Of a stretch of DNA of 56,024 bases, positions 17,858 to 27,193 are shown in pieces. Source of the stretch: Parabacteroides sp. Lineage in GTDB: Bacteria; Bacteroidota; Bacteroidia; Bacteroidales; Tannerellaceae. A program made the translations under genes and the position numbers. Location: positions 1 to 56,024 of the forward strand of contig JAQVCX010000010.1 in the NCBI GenBank assembly GCA_028689545.1, in the 5' to 3' direction. The notes beneath the pieces were generated by a model. That model was not told the origin of the DNA. It did not search any database and saw only the letters and a program-made list of their open reading frames with translations. Each line of letters begins with the position of its first letter. The first letter of the stretch is position 1.

Positions 17858-17946
17858 CGGGGCCCGTATTTCAAAGATATTTAGATCCGGTAACAATAAG
17901 GACAACGGATGTTACATTTTTAAGACCTTCTTGAAGAAACTCGTTA

Positions 17947-17978
17947 TTTGCTTTTTACATATATATATAGTAAGTTTG
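17947..17978 (+). promoter_or_regulatory. Promoter of the toxin-antitoxin module
   Basis: TTTG at 17947-17950, 20 bp spacing, TAAGTTTG at 17971-17978: a full consensus match ending 24 bp before the antitoxin start. Confidence 0.75.
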
Positions 17979-18002
17979 CCTTCGAATAAAAACAAAAGTC
18001 TT

Positions 18003-18263
18003 ATGACAACACTGGAACTACAAGCAAACAGGCAAAGCCTTATCAACAAGATATTAGAGATCGAAGATCCTCATATCATCGAGCGATTAAGAAAATACTT
18101 GAACCAGCTCCGCCCCAACCAAGGGGAATCGCCCGCCGCGAGCATATCCGATATGCGCGAGGCCATCGAGCGATCGGAGAAAGATATCAGCCTCGGCCAC
18201 CTAAGCAGCCATGAGGAGGTAATGAATAGGATACACACAAAAATAGCCTTAACCAAACGATGA
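18003..18263 (+). CDS. Antitoxin of a RelE/ParE-type module
   Basis: This 86-residue, mostly helical protein (MTTLELQANRQSLINKILEI at its start) ends with a region of the form DISLGHLSSHEEVMNRIHTK, typical of the small antitoxins of Bacteroidota RelE/ParE modules. It should bind and neutralise the toxin encoded just downstream. The reading frame is open far upstream, but the ATG at 18003 lies directly behind a consensus promoter. Its stop overlaps the toxin start by 4 bp, the usual sign of coupled translation. Confidence 0.75.
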   Translation: MTTLELQANRQSLINKILEIEDPHIIERLRKYLNQLRPNQGESPAASISDMREAIERSEKDISLGHLSSHEEVMNRIHTKIALTKR

Positions 18264-18574
18264 GAATAGAATGGTCGCAAGAAGCGGAAAACTCTTTTAA
18301 CGATATAGTAGATTGGTATATAGAACATATGGGCTGGCAAGCCGCCGAGAAATTCGCCAATGCCATCCATTCCAGAATAAGTTTATTGATAAACAACCCG
18401 GCCTTGGCCCCTTTGGAAGAGTTGCTAAAAGACAAAGCGAAACCTTACCGCTCACTGCCCGACGGGAAACATTGCCGAATCATTTACTACGTAGAAGACG
18501 ACATCATATACATAACTTATATATGGAATTGCAGGCAAGACGAGGAAGCGTTAATCCATAAAGTAAGGCCATAA
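18260..18574 (+). CDS. RelE/ParE family toxin
   Basis: This 104-residue protein has the RelE/ParE fold pattern: the N-terminal MRIEWSQEAENSFNDIVDWY, a helical hairpin with AAEKFANAIHSRI, then the strands around GKHCRIIYYVEDDIIYITYIW. Members either cleave mRNA on ribosomes (RelE) or poison DNA gyrase (ParE); the sequence alone does not decide which. It overlaps its antitoxin by 4 bp and is followed by the promoter of the next gene, so it forms a compact two-gene unit. Confidence 0.82.
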   Translation: MRIEWSQEAENSFNDIVDWYIEHMGWQAAEKFANAIHSRISLLINNPALAPLEELLKDKAKPYRSLPDGKHCRIIYYVEDDIIYITYIWNCRQDEEALIHKVRP

Positions 18575-18586
18575 CTTTCCTCATCG

Positions 18587-18619
18587 TTTGACGTAGATAA
18601 CGTATTTTTACTACATTTG
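18587..18619 (+). promoter_or_regulatory. Promoter of the DUF3843 gene
   Basis: TTTG at 18587-18590, 21 bp spacing, TACATTTG at 18612-18619; the start codon lies 33 bp further on. Confidence 0.75.
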
Positions 18620-18651
18620 CACTCCTGAATGCATAAAGACATTAAAACGAC

Positions 18652-19923
18652 ATGAAGAACATAAAGATTTTTCCGAAAGACTGGTTGCAGTTGCATCCCT
18701 ATAAACAAAGTACGCCCGTGGATTCCTATTATACGGGAATAGCGAACCGTATCTACGACATCATGGAGCGGACCGAGCTGGCGAACTCCTTCGAGGGCGA
18801 GGAGGCGAAGCAGATCTGTATCCGCATGGCCGCCTACTTCGAGGACGTGATCTCGGGCATGGGCCTCTGGCACGCCTTCATCCTCGCGCACAAGGAGCTA
18901 TACGGCAAGTTCCTCCCCTTCTACACCCCGGACGATCATTATTACGACGACGAGGTGAACCTGGAGGACGTACGCTTCCTCCTCTGGCATTATACCCAGC
19001 AGTATCACGGCTATCGTAAAGGTACCTTCGTCAGCCCGGACAACCCCGCCAACGAGTCTACCGGCATGCTTATCTACGACCTGTTCTGCAAGGAATGGAC
19101 CGTGGCGCCGGAGAACGAGCGCATGGCCCGGCTTTTCGCCCTCGATACCCGCTACGAGCGGCAAGAGGATTACGACCGCCTGTTGCAATGGTTCCATTAC
19201 GAGTCTTACATCCTGCCCGAGTCCGCCCGCGAACTGAGCGACTTCGCCCACGACCGCTGGAAGGAGGAGCCCGACCTCAACCAAGAGCAACTCAACAACC
19301 TGCTCGTGAACAGCCACGGCATGATGGCCTACACCAGCAAGACCTCCTTGCTGGGCCTGACCTCCCCGCAATGGCTGGCCCGGATATTGCCCGCCGAGCA
19401 TCCCGACCACCAGATCTTCCAGAACACCGCCGACGAGTCCGTAGCCACCCTGCCCGACGAGATGCTGGAGGAGAACCGCCAACAATACGAGACCTTCCGC
19501 AAGGCCGCCGGCGACAAGCCGCTGCTCTACTTCGACAAGGCCGAAGACGCGCGGACGTTTATCACGGAGACTTCCGCCCTCATCCCCGCCGATAGCTTCC
19601 AGCTCCCCGAGGACTGGCAAGGCAAGAAGCTGGCCATCTACGCCACGCCCGAGGAAGGCGCCCAGGTCATCACCCGCGACGTGGAGCTGATCAAGGACGA
19701 GAGCAATCCCTTCTACGACGCCAACCGCGCCGCCAAGCAAGCGCTCTCCTTCTTCATCGTGAAGCATTGCAGCGTCTACTTCCTGAAAGAGCTGGTAGAC
19801 CGGGGCATGCTGGCCGACGCGCGGACGAAGAGCCTCACCAGCCCGGAGCGTGGCAAGGCGATCATACAAGACAACTGGCAATTCCTTTCCCGCTACTTCA
19901 TCCGCGAGTATCCGCAGCGGTGA
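18652..19923 (+). CDS. DUF3843 family protein of unknown function
   Basis: This 423-residue protein has no signal peptide or membrane segment and appears cytoplasmic. It begins MKNIKIFPKDWLQLHPYKQS and matches my memory of the DUF3843 family found in Bacteroidota. It is rich in acidic and aromatic residues, with no recognisable catalytic motif. It has its own consensus promoter and is monocistronic. Its codon use is GC-rich like the neighbouring gltB, which produces many long shadow frames that are not genes. Confidence 0.7.
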   Translation: MKNIKIFPKDWLQLHPYKQSTPVDSYYTGIANRIYDIMERTELANSFEGEEAKQICIRMAAYFEDVISGMGLWHAFILAHKELYGKFLPFYTPDDHYYDDEVNLEDVRFLLWHYTQQYHGYRKGTFVSPDNPANESTGMLIYDLFCKEWTVAPENERMARLFALDTRYERQEDYDRLLQWFHYESYILPESARELSDFAHDRWKEEPDLNQEQLNNLLVNSHGMMAYTSKTSLLGLTSPQWLARILPAEHPDHQIFQNTADESVATLPDEMLEENRQQYETFRKAAGDKPLLYFDKAEDARTFITETSALIPADSFQLPEDWQGKKLAIYATPEEGAQVITRDVELIKDESNPFYDANRAAKQALSFFIVKHCSVYFLKELVDRGMLADARTKSLTSPERGKAIIQDNWQFLSRYFIREYPQR

Positions 19924-19931
19924 TTTATACC

Positions 19932-20022
19932 GGACGCAGATGACGCAGAGAACGCAGATCTCGCAGACATTTAATTTAATTATTAGTCTGCGAAATCTGC
20001 GTTCTCTGCGTCGTCTGCGTCC
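19932..20022. repeat. Large inverted repeat built from GACGCAGA-like units
   Basis: Arms at 19932-19968 and 19986-20022 (37 bp, 35 matching) flank a 17-bp AT-rich loop. Each arm is itself four imperfect copies of an 8-10 bp ACGCAGA motif. It begins 8 bp after the DUF3843 stop and could act as a bidirectional terminator. Similar ACGCAGA-rich elements recur in many Bacteroidota genomes, from memory. Confidence 0.8.
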
Positions 20023-20044
20023 CCTTCATTATACAAGCCTATCA

Positions 20045-20113
20045 TATAGCCCTCTATTAACACCTAATATAGTACTCTATGAAGTGTTCATATAGGGCTC
20101 TATGAACACTTCA
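20045..20113. repeat. Intergenic tandem array, three 23-bp units
   Basis: Units at 20045-20067, 20068-20090 and 20091-20113 share the frame TATAGxxCTCTAT followed by a variable half. The second and third units also form a perfect 16-bp inverted repeat (20077-20092 and 20101-20116). It ends 7 bp before the stop of the minus-strand DUF4469 gene, in a convergent gap. Confidence 0.7.
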
Positions 20114-20120
20114 TAGAAAA

Positions 20121-20873
20121 TTAGATCTCGTCCGGCGAATCGGAACCGCCCGAACCCGGCACCGTTATAGACGTGCTCACGCTACGGGGTACCTTGAGGG
20201 GGAACTTGCTTGACGAGGAATACTGCGTCGTAACCGTCAGCGTATAATCGCCGGAGGCGAGGTCGGCGGGCATCAGCAGCGTCAGCTCCGAGGGCTTGTT
20301 GATGGTGATCAAGTCCTCCTCCAGCTTGATGGCCGAGCCACCCGAGGCCGGGGTGAGCGTCACGCCGCAAGCCGGATCCTCGCCCACGATCTTCAACATC
20401 GCCCCACGCACGAAGAAGTTGCGTCCCGGGGTGGCGGTGCCGTCCGTAAGGCCCGTCTTCTTGTCTTCCACGCCAAGGATATACATCACGTTCGACTTCT
20501 CGCCCAGAATCTCCACGACCGTATCCTTGATAGCTTCCCGCATCTCCTTGTCTTGCGTCAGGCTCACGTACACCGAGTTCTTCTCCGGGTTCCACTGGCC
20601 CTTTTCCACCACGCCGGTGAACTGCGCCACGCCCCGGTAGAGGCCCGTGTTCACGTTATACCCATTCAGCAGCAGACGCGCCACCACACGGTGGTAGAGC
20701 GCCACCACGTGCGTGATCGTCTCCCGTTTCAGGCCCGTGGCCTCGTCGATCATGTCATCGATTACGTCATACAGCGAGGCGTTGCCGGCAGAGTGGAGCA
20801 GCAGGATCTTGTCCTCCTTGTTGTCGGCGGTCACCGAGTTATCGACCAGCCAACCTTTCAATGTGTTTTTCAT
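20121..20873 (-). CDS. IHF-like DNA-binding domain plus DUF4469 protein
   Basis: This 250-residue protein has an N-terminal HU/IHF-like domain (about residues 1-125; DEATGLKRETITHVVALYHR) and a C-terminal DUF4469 beta-sandwich (about 130-235; GRNFFVRGAMLKIVGEDPACG). The combination is common in Bacteroidota and its role is unknown; DNA binding is inferred from the first domain. It ends with the linker and tail GSGGSDSPDEI, nearly the same ending as the HU-like protein at 55380-55877. No consensus promoter is clear in the 319-bp divergent gap before gltB. Confidence 0.72.
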   Translation of the reverse strand: MKNTLKGWLVDNSVTADNKEDKILLLHSAGNASLYDVIDDMIDEATGLKRETITHVVALYHRVVARLLLNGYNVNTGLYRGVAQFTGVVEKGQWNPEKNSVYVSLTQDKEMREAIKDTVVEILGEKSNVMYILGVEDKKTGLTDGTATPGRNFFVRGAMLKIVGEDPACGVTLTPASGGSAIKLEEDLITINKPSELTLLMPADLASGDYTLTVTTQYSSSSKFPLKVPRSVSTSITVPGSGGSDSPDEI

Positions 20874-21134
20874 ATCTCTTGATTTTTAGACGGGAAGAAA
20901 CATCTCTCACCCGTTTCGAGACACAAGGTAGACATTATAATCAGATCCGCAAGCAAAAAGAAAGAATAATATCCGCGCGACCCGCTTCCAATCCTTAAGC
21001 ATACAGGCGAATATACTTTCAATCAGAAAGAATACGACCCATACATCATTACAAATAGAAACCATAATCCGCATCTACGTATCTTTTTTTCTTTTCCATG
21101 CGCCTTGCGGTAATCACATTATGCCATTAATACC

Positions 21135-21142
21135 TATATTTG
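21135..21142 (+). promoter_or_regulatory. -7 promoter element of gltB
   Basis: TATATTTG matches TAnnTTTG and lies 50 bp before the gltB start. No -33 element at standard spacing is visible, which would be consistent with an activator-dependent promoter. The rest of the 319-bp gap (20874-21192) shows no ORF or repeat. Confidence 0.5.
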
Positions 21143-21192
21143 CCAACCAATATGATAGAATAATTATTTATACACAAACATAAGGTCAACAA

Positions 21193-24100
21193 ATGAGGAC
21201 AAAAGAAAACCAATTTAATAGCAGACAAGGATTATACGATCCTTCTTATGAACATGACGCTTGTGGAGTAGGAATGTTAGTGAATATCCACGGCGAGAAA
21301 TCGCACGACATCGTAGAATCGGCCCTCAAGGTACTGGAAAACATGCGCCACAGGGGTGCCGAGGGAGCCGACAACAAGACCGGAGACGGCGCGGGAATCC
21401 TCCTCCAGATCCCTCACGAGTTCATCCTCCTGCAAGGCATACCCGTTCCCGAGAAAGGCAAGTATGGCACCGGGCTGATCTTCCTGCCGAAAGACGAGGG
21501 GCAGCAAGCGAGCATCCTCAGCATCCTCATCGAGGAGATCGAGAGGGAGGGGCTGACCTTGATGCACCTGCGGAAAGTGCCCGTACATACGGAGATCCTG
21601 GGAAAAGACGCGCAAGCGACCGAGCCGGATATCAAGCAGATATTCATCACCGGCCGCAACGACCAGCCGGAGCTGGAGCTAAAGCTATACCTCATCCGCA
21701 AGCGGGTGGAGAAAAGGGTATCGGCCACCGACCTCCCCGCCAAGGGCGATTTCTACATAGCGTCGCTCTCCACCAAGAGCATCGTCTACAAGGGCATGCT
21801 CGAATCCATGCAGCTACGCCATTATTTCCCGGATCTGACGCAGCCTTATTTCACCAGCGGACTGGCCTTGGTGCACTCCCGCTTCAGCACCAACACCTTC
21901 CCCACCTGGAGCCTGGCGCAACCCTTCCGCCTCTTGGCGCACAACGGCGAGATCAATACCATACGGGGCAACCGCGGATGGATGGAGGCCCGCGAGAGCG
22001 TACTCTCCTCCCCCCGCATACCGGATATCAACGACATACGCCCCATCATCCAGCCGGGCATGAGCGATAGCGCCTCGCTGGACAACGTATTGGAGTTTTT
22101 CGTGGCCTCCGGAATGAGCCTGCCGCACGCCATGGCGATGCTGGTGCCGGAGAGTTTCAACGAGAAGAACCCCATCTCCGAGGAGCTGAAGGCCTTCTAC
22201 GAATATCACTCCATCCTGATGGAGCCGTGGGACGGGCCCGCCGCCCTGCTCTTCAGCGACGGGCGATACGCCGGGGGCATGCTAGACCGCAACGGCCTAC
22301 GCCCCGCCCGCTACCTCATCACGAAGCACGACATGATGGTGGTGGCTTCCGAGGTGGGCGTGATGGACTTCGAGCCGAACGAGATCAAGGATAAAGGCCG
22401 CCTGCAACCCGGGAAGATCTTGCTGATCGATACCGAGAAAGGCGAGATTTATTACGACGGCGAGCTGAAGAAGCAACTGGCGGACGCGCAGCCCTACCGC
22501 ACTTGGCTGGAGAAGAACCGGGTGGAACTGGATGAGTTGAAATCCGGCCGCAAGATTCCTCATAAGGTGGAGAAATACGAGAAGCTGCTGCGCGCGTTCG
22601 GATACAGCCGCGAGGATATCGAGCGTATCCTCGTACCGATGTGCACGGCCGGGGCGGAGCCGATCGGCTCCATGGGCAACGATACGCCGCTGGCCGTGTT
22701 GTCCGCCCGCCCGCAGATACTCTATAACTATTTCCGCCAGCAATTCGCCCAAGTCACCAACCCGCCGATCGACCCGATCCGCGAGGAGCTGGTGATGAGC
22801 CTCACCGAGTATATCGGGGCCGTGGGAAGCAATATCCTAGTCCCCAGCGAGAGCCATTGCAAGATGGTCCGGCTGAACCACCCGATCCTGACCAATACGC
22901 AACTGGACCTCCTGTGCAACATCCGCTACAAGGGCTTCAAGAGCGTCAAGCTCCTCACCCTGTTCGACCGGGAGAAAGGACACGCCGGGCTGAAAGCCGC
23001 CCTGGACGAGTTATGCAAGCAGGCGGAGCAATCCGTGGCCGACGGCGTGAACTACATCATCCTGAGCGACCGCGACGTAGACGAGCGCAAGGCGGTGATC
23101 CCCTCCCTGCTGGCGGTAAGCGCCGTGCATCACCACCTCATCTCCGTACAGAAAAGGGTACAGACCGCGCTGGTGGTGGAAACCGGCGAGATGCGCGAGG
23201 TGATGCACGCCGCCCTCTTGCTAGGCTACGGGGCCAGCGCCATCAACCCCTATATGGCCTTCGCCATCTTGGAGGATCTGGTAAATAAGCAAGAGATACA
23301 ACTGGATTACGAGACCGCCGAGAAGAATTACGTGAAAGCCATTTGCAAGGGCTTATTCAAGGTGATGAGCAAGATGGGGATCAGCACGATCCGCAGTTAC
23401 CGGGGGGCGAAGCTCTTCGAGGCGATCGGCTTGAGCCGGGAGCTGGCAGACGCTTACTTCGGGGGAACCACCAGCAACATCGGCGGGATCCGCCTGGAGG
23501 AGATCGCGGCGGACGCGATCGCCCTGCACGACGACGCGTTCCGCCAGCCCACGGATCCCTTATTGGAACATAAAGGCATTTATTCCTTCCGCAAGGACGG
23601 CGAGAAGCACGCCTGGAACCCGGAGACTATCTCCATGCTCCAGCTGGCCACACGCTTGGGTAGCTACAAGAAGTTCAAGGAGTATTCCCACGCGGTGGAC
23701 GAGAAGGAAAGCCCGATCTTCTTGCGCGACTTCCTTACCTTCAAACAACGCTCGCCGATCCCCTTGGAGCAGGTAGAGCCGGAAGAGGCCATCATGCGCC
23801 GCTTCGTCACCGGAGCGATGAGCTTCGGCTCTATCAGCCGGGAGGCGCACGAGACGATGGCGATGGCCATGAACCGGATACACGGCCGCAGCAACACGGG
23901 CGAGGGGGGCGAGGACGCGGCCCGCTTCATCCCCCGCGAGAACGGGCTATCGCTCCGATCCGCCATCAAGCAAGTGGCCTCCGGACGCTTCGGCGTGACC
24001 ACGGAATATCTGGTCAACGCCGACGAGATCCAGATCAAGGTAGCCCAAGGAGCGAAACCGGGCGAGGGCGGACAGCTTCCGGACTATAAGGTGAACGATA

Positions 24101-25710
24101 TCATAGCGAAAACCCGCCACTCCATCCCGGGTATCTCCTTGATCTCTCCCCCACCTCACCACGATATTTACTCGATCGAGGACTTGGCGCAACTGATCTT
24201 CGACCTGAAGAACGTGAACCCGCGCGCCGAGGTCAGCGTGAAGCTCGTCTCCGAGAGTGGCGTGGGAACCATCGCCGCCGGCGTGGCCAAGGCGAAAGCG
24301 GACCGGATCGTGATCTCCGGGGCAGAAGGAGGAACGGGGGCTTCCCCGATGAGCTCTATCCGTTACGCCGGGATCCCTCCCGAGCTAGGATTATCGGAGA
24401 CGCAACAGACACTGGTAATGAACGGCCTCCGCGGACAAGTGCGCTTGCAAACAGACGGACAGTTGAAAACCGGACGGGATATCGTATTGATGGCGATGCT
24501 GGGTGCCGAGGAGTTCGGATTCGCCACCTCCGCCCTGATCGTATTGGGTTGCGTGATGATGCGCAAATGCCATATGAACACCTGCCCGGTAGGGGTCGCC
24601 ACCCAAGATGAGGAATTACGTAAACGCTTCCACGGCCGCCACGAGTATCTGGTGAATTTCTTCACCTTCCTCGCCCGTGAGGTCCGGGAATACCTGGCAG
24701 AGCTAGGCTATACGAAACTAGACGATATCATCGGCCGTACGGATCTATTGACGCGCAAATCTTCCGACCATATCGAGAAACACGATCTGCTGGACTTCAG
24801 CCGCCTGATCCATCTGCCGGAGCAAGCCGCCACGCAGGCCATCCATCAAGTCACCCGCCAGATCCACGCGATCGACAACGTGAAAGACGTGGATATCATC
24901 CGTCACGCGAAGGCCGCCATCGAGTCCGGGCAGGAAGTATCGCTGGATTACGCCATAGCCAACACGGATCGTTCCGTAGGGGCCATGCTCTCCGGCGAGA
25001 TCGCCAAGCGATACGGCAACGACGGATTGCCGGAGAACACCCTGCACATCAAGTTCAAGGGGGCGGCGGGCCAGAGCTTCGGGGCTTTCTTGGCTCACGG
25101 CGTACATTTCCGGCTGGAAGGCGAGGCGAACGACTATCTCGGGAAGGGATTGAGTGGCGGACACATCAGCCTAATGCCTCCGGTTCGCTCCACCTTTATA
25201 GCGGAAGACAATACGATAGCCGGTAATACCTTATTATATGGGGCAACCAGCGGCGAGGTCTATATCAACGGACGGGTGGGCGAACGGTTCTGCGTGCGCA
25301 ACTCGGGGGCGATCGCCGTCGTGGAAGGCGTGGGCGACCATTGCTGCGAGTACATGACCGGAGGGCGGGTCGTCGTCTTAGGCAATACGGGCCGGAACTT
25401 CGCCGCCGGAATGAGCGGCGGCGTGGCTTACGTATGGAACAAGAAGGGGGATTTCGATTACTATTGCAACATGGAGACGGTAGAGCTTTCCTTGATCGAG
25501 GATAGCACCTCGCGGAAGGAACTTCACGAATTGATCCGCAAGCATTATCATTATACCGGCAGCCATCTGGCGGGGTTAATGCTCGACAACTGGAACAAGT
25601 ACGTGGACGAGTTCATCCAGATCGTCCCCATCGAATACAAGAAAGTCCTCCAAGAGGAACAGATGCGCAAGCTCCAACGCAAGATCGCGGAGATGCAGAA
25701 AGACTATTAA
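21193..25710 (+). CDS. gltB: Glutamate synthase, large subunit
   Basis: This 1505-residue enzyme converts glutamine plus 2-oxoglutarate to two glutamates. A short propeptide precedes the glutaminase nucleophile Cys24 (HDACGVGM). The type II amidotransferase domain is followed by the central domain, the FMN-binding synthase barrel (GAEGGTGASPMSS) and the C-terminal beta-helix rich in GxGxG-like repeats. The 3Fe-4S cysteines are C1120, C1126 and C1131 in GCVMMRKCHMNTCPVG. Length is normal. It is followed 25 bp later by gltD, and together with the nearby glnN forms the GS-GOGAT ammonia assimilation route. Confidence 0.97.
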   Translation: MRTKENQFNSRQGLYDPSYEHDACGVGMLVNIHGEKSHDIVESALKVLENMRHRGAEGADNKTGDGAGILLQIPHEFILLQGIPVPEKGKYGTGLIFLPKDEGQQASILSILIEEIEREGLTLMHLRKVPVHTEILGKDAQATEPDIKQIFITGRNDQPELELKLYLIRKRVEKRVSATDLPAKGDFYIASLSTKSIVYKGMLESMQLRHYFPDLTQPYFTSGLALVHSRFSTNTFPTWSLAQPFRLLAHNGEINTIRGNRGWMEARESVLSSPRIPDINDIRPIIQPGMSDSASLDNVLEFFVASGMSLPHAMAMLVPESFNEKNPISEELKAFYEYHSILMEPWDGPAALLFSDGRYAGGMLDRNGLRPARYLITKHDMMVVASEVGVMDFEPNEIKDKGRLQPGKILLIDTEKGEIYYDGELKKQLADAQPYRTWLEKNRVELDELKSGRKIPHKVEKYEKLLRAFGYSREDIERILVPMCTAGAEPIGSMGNDTPLAVLSARPQILYNYFRQQFAQVTNPPIDPIREELVMSLTEYIGAVGSNILVPSESHCKMVRLNHPILTNTQLDLLCNIRYKGFKSVKLLTLFDREKGHAGLKAALDELCKQAEQSVADGVNYIILSDRDVDERKAVIPSLLAVSAVHHHLISVQKRVQTALVVETGEMREVMHAALLLGYGASAINPYMAFAILEDLVNKQEIQLDYETAEKNYVKAICKGLFKVMSKMGISTIRSYRGAKLFEAIGLSRELADAYFGGTTSNIGGIRLEEIAADAIALHDDAFRQPTDPLLEHKGIYSFRKDGEKHAWNPETISMLQLATRLGSYKKFKEYSHAVDEKESPIFLRDFLTFKQRSPIPLEQVEPEEAIMRRFVTGAMSFGSISREAHETMAMAMNRIHGRSNTGEGGEDAARFIPRENGLSLRSAIKQVASGRFGVTTEYLVNADEIQIKVAQGAKPGEGGQLPDYKVNDIIAKTRHSIPGISLISPPPHHDIYSIEDLAQLIFDLKNVNPRAEVSVKLVSESGVGTIAAGVAKAKADRIVISGAEGGTGASPMSSIRYAGIPPELGLSETQQTLVMNGLRGQVRLQTDGQLKTGRDIVLMAMLGAEEFGFATSALIVLGCVMMRKCHMNTCPVGVATQDEELRKRFHGRHEYLVNFFTFLAREVREYLAELGYTKLDDIIGRTDLLTRKSSDHIEKHDLLDFSRLIHLPEQAATQAIHQVTRQIHAIDNVKDVDIIRHAKAAIESGQEVSLDYAIANTDRSVGAMLSGEIAKRYGNDGLPENTLHIKFKGAAGQSFGAFLAHGVHFRLEGEANDYLGKGLSGGHISLMPPVRSTFIAEDNTIAGNTLLYGATSGEVYINGRVGERFCVRNSGAIAVVEGVGDHCCEYMTGGRVVVLGNTGRNFAAGMSGGVAYVWNKKGDFDYYCNMETVELSLIEDSTSRKELHELIRKHYHYTGSHLAGLMLDNWNKYVDEFIQIVPIEYKKVLQEEQMRKLQRKIAEMQKDY

Positions 25711-25735
25711 CTATTTACACAAAAACAAGAAGACA

Positions 25736-27160
25736 ATGGGAAACCCTAGAGCATTTCTAACGATACATAGGCAAGAGGCGGGCTATCGTCCCGTCCATGA
25801 ACGCATAGATGATTTCAGCGAGGTAGAGCAGACCTTGAACAGCAGCGACCGCCGCACGCAGGCCTCCCGCTGCATGGATTGCGGCGTACCCTTCTGCCAC
25901 TGGGCCTGCCCGCTGGGCAACAAGCAACCCGAGTGGCAAGACCTGCTATACAAAGGCCGCTACAAGGACGCGTATCACGTATTGGAGCAGACCGACGACT
26001 TCCCCGAGTTCACGGGACGCGTCTGCCCCGCCCTCTGCGAGAAAAGCTGCGTGCTGAGACTTAGTTGCGACGAGCCCGTCACGATCCGCGAGAACGAGGC
26101 GGCCATCGTGGAAGCCGCCTTCCGGGAGGGATACATACAGCCTATCCAGCCGGTACGCAACGGGAAAAAGGTGGCCGTGATCGGTAGCGGCCCCGCCGGG
26201 CTGACCGCGGCTAACCGGTTGAACCGCCGGGGATACGAGGTCACCGTATTCGAGAAAGATGAGCTGCCGGGCGGCTTGCTGCGCTTCGGCATCCCCAACT
26301 TCAAGCTGGGCAAGAACATCATCGACCGCCGCGTCCGGATCATGGAGCAAGAAGGCGTTCTTTTCCGTGTGAACACGAGGGTCGGCAAAGAGATCCTGGC
26401 GAAAGAGGTAGTGAAAGACTTCGACGCGGTTTGCGTGGCGATCGGCGTGGAGATCCCCCGGGATCTATCCATCGAGGGACGCGATTTAAGAGGCGTACAT
26501 TTCGCCTTGGAGCTATTGAGCCAGCAGAACCGGCTCTTAGAAGGTATCCCCATCCCGCCCAAGAGCCAGATCAATTGCAAGGGAAAGAAAGTCCTCGTGA
26601 TCGGCGGAGGCGATACGGGTAGCGATTGCGTAGGTACGGCGAACCGCCAGGGGGCGGCCCGTGTCACCCAGATCGAGATCATGCCCCAGCCACCCGTCGG
26701 ACAGAATCCGGCGACACCGTGGCCCATGTATCCGCAAGTGCTGAAAACCAGCAGTAGCCACGAGGAAGGATGCGTACGCCGCTGGAACCTGGCCTCTAAC
26801 CGCTTTGTCGGAGAGAAAAACAACCTCACAGGCGTAGAGGTGGAAGCCGTCGAATGGGTTCCCTCCCCGAACGGAGGCCGCCCGCAGATGAAGCCGACCG
26901 GCAAGAAAGAGATCATCGAGGCCGACTTGGTCTTCCTCGCCATGGGCTTCCTGCACCCGGAGCAAGAGGGACTGGTCAAGGAGCTGCAACTGGCTACCGA
27001 CAACCGCAAGAACATCGCCGTAGACAACGACGGACACACCGCCAACAGCAACATCTTCGCCTGCGGAGACGCCGTCAGCGGAGCCAGCCTAGTCGTAAAA
27101 GCGATGGCCTCCGGCCGTAATGTAGCCCGATCCATCGACCGCTTCTTGCAAACCATCTAA
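25736..27160 (+). CDS. gltD: Glutamate synthase, small subunit
   Basis: This 474-residue flavoprotein passes electrons from NADPH to GltB. The N-terminal cysteine-rich region (SRCMDCGVPFCHWACPLGN, then RVCPALCEKSC) binds 4Fe-4S clusters. The FAD motif is VAVIGSGPAGLTAA and the NADPH motif is VLVIGGGDTGSDC. It lies 25 bp downstream of gltB in one operon. Its start context has no Shine-Dalgarno sequence, as is normal here. Confidence 0.97.
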   Translation: MGNPRAFLTIHRQEAGYRPVHERIDDFSEVEQTLNSSDRRTQASRCMDCGVPFCHWACPLGNKQPEWQDLLYKGRYKDAYHVLEQTDDFPEFTGRVCPALCEKSCVLRLSCDEPVTIRENEAAIVEAAFREGYIQPIQPVRNGKKVAVIGSGPAGLTAANRLNRRGYEVTVFEKDELPGGLLRFGIPNFKLGKNIIDRRVRIMEQEGVLFRVNTRVGKEILAKEVVKDFDAVCVAIGVEIPRDLSIEGRDLRGVHFALELLSQQNRLLEGIPIPPKSQINCKGKKVLVIGGGDTGSDCVGTANRQGAARVTQIEIMPQPPVGQNPATPWPMYPQVLKTSSSHEEGCVRRWNLASNRFVGEKNNLTGVEVEAVEWVPSPNGGRPQMKPTGKKEIIEADLVFLAMGFLHPEQEGLVKELQLATDNRKNIAVDNDGHTANSNIFACGDAVSGASLVVKAMASGRNVARSIDRFLQTI

Positions 27161-27193
27161 TTTTCAATTATCAATTCTCAACTATCAATTACC

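Noticed and set aside
17586-18002. Longer antitoxin start far upstream of 18003
   Set aside because: The upstream part is antisense to the TonB receptor and contains the receptor promoter; the consensus promoter at 17947-17978 lies after that start.
18898-19881. Minus-strand open frame opposite the DUF3843 gene
   Set aside because: Shadow frame with Val/Gly/Leu/Gln-rich low complexity; the plus-strand gene has a consensus promoter and protein-like composition.
21261-22070. Second plus-strand frame inside gltB
   Set aside because: Arg/Pro/His-rich out-of-frame translation of gltB.
25975-27156. Minus-strand open frame opposite gltD
   Set aside because: Shadow of a clear gltD with all cofactor motifs; the antisense translation has no recognisable domain.
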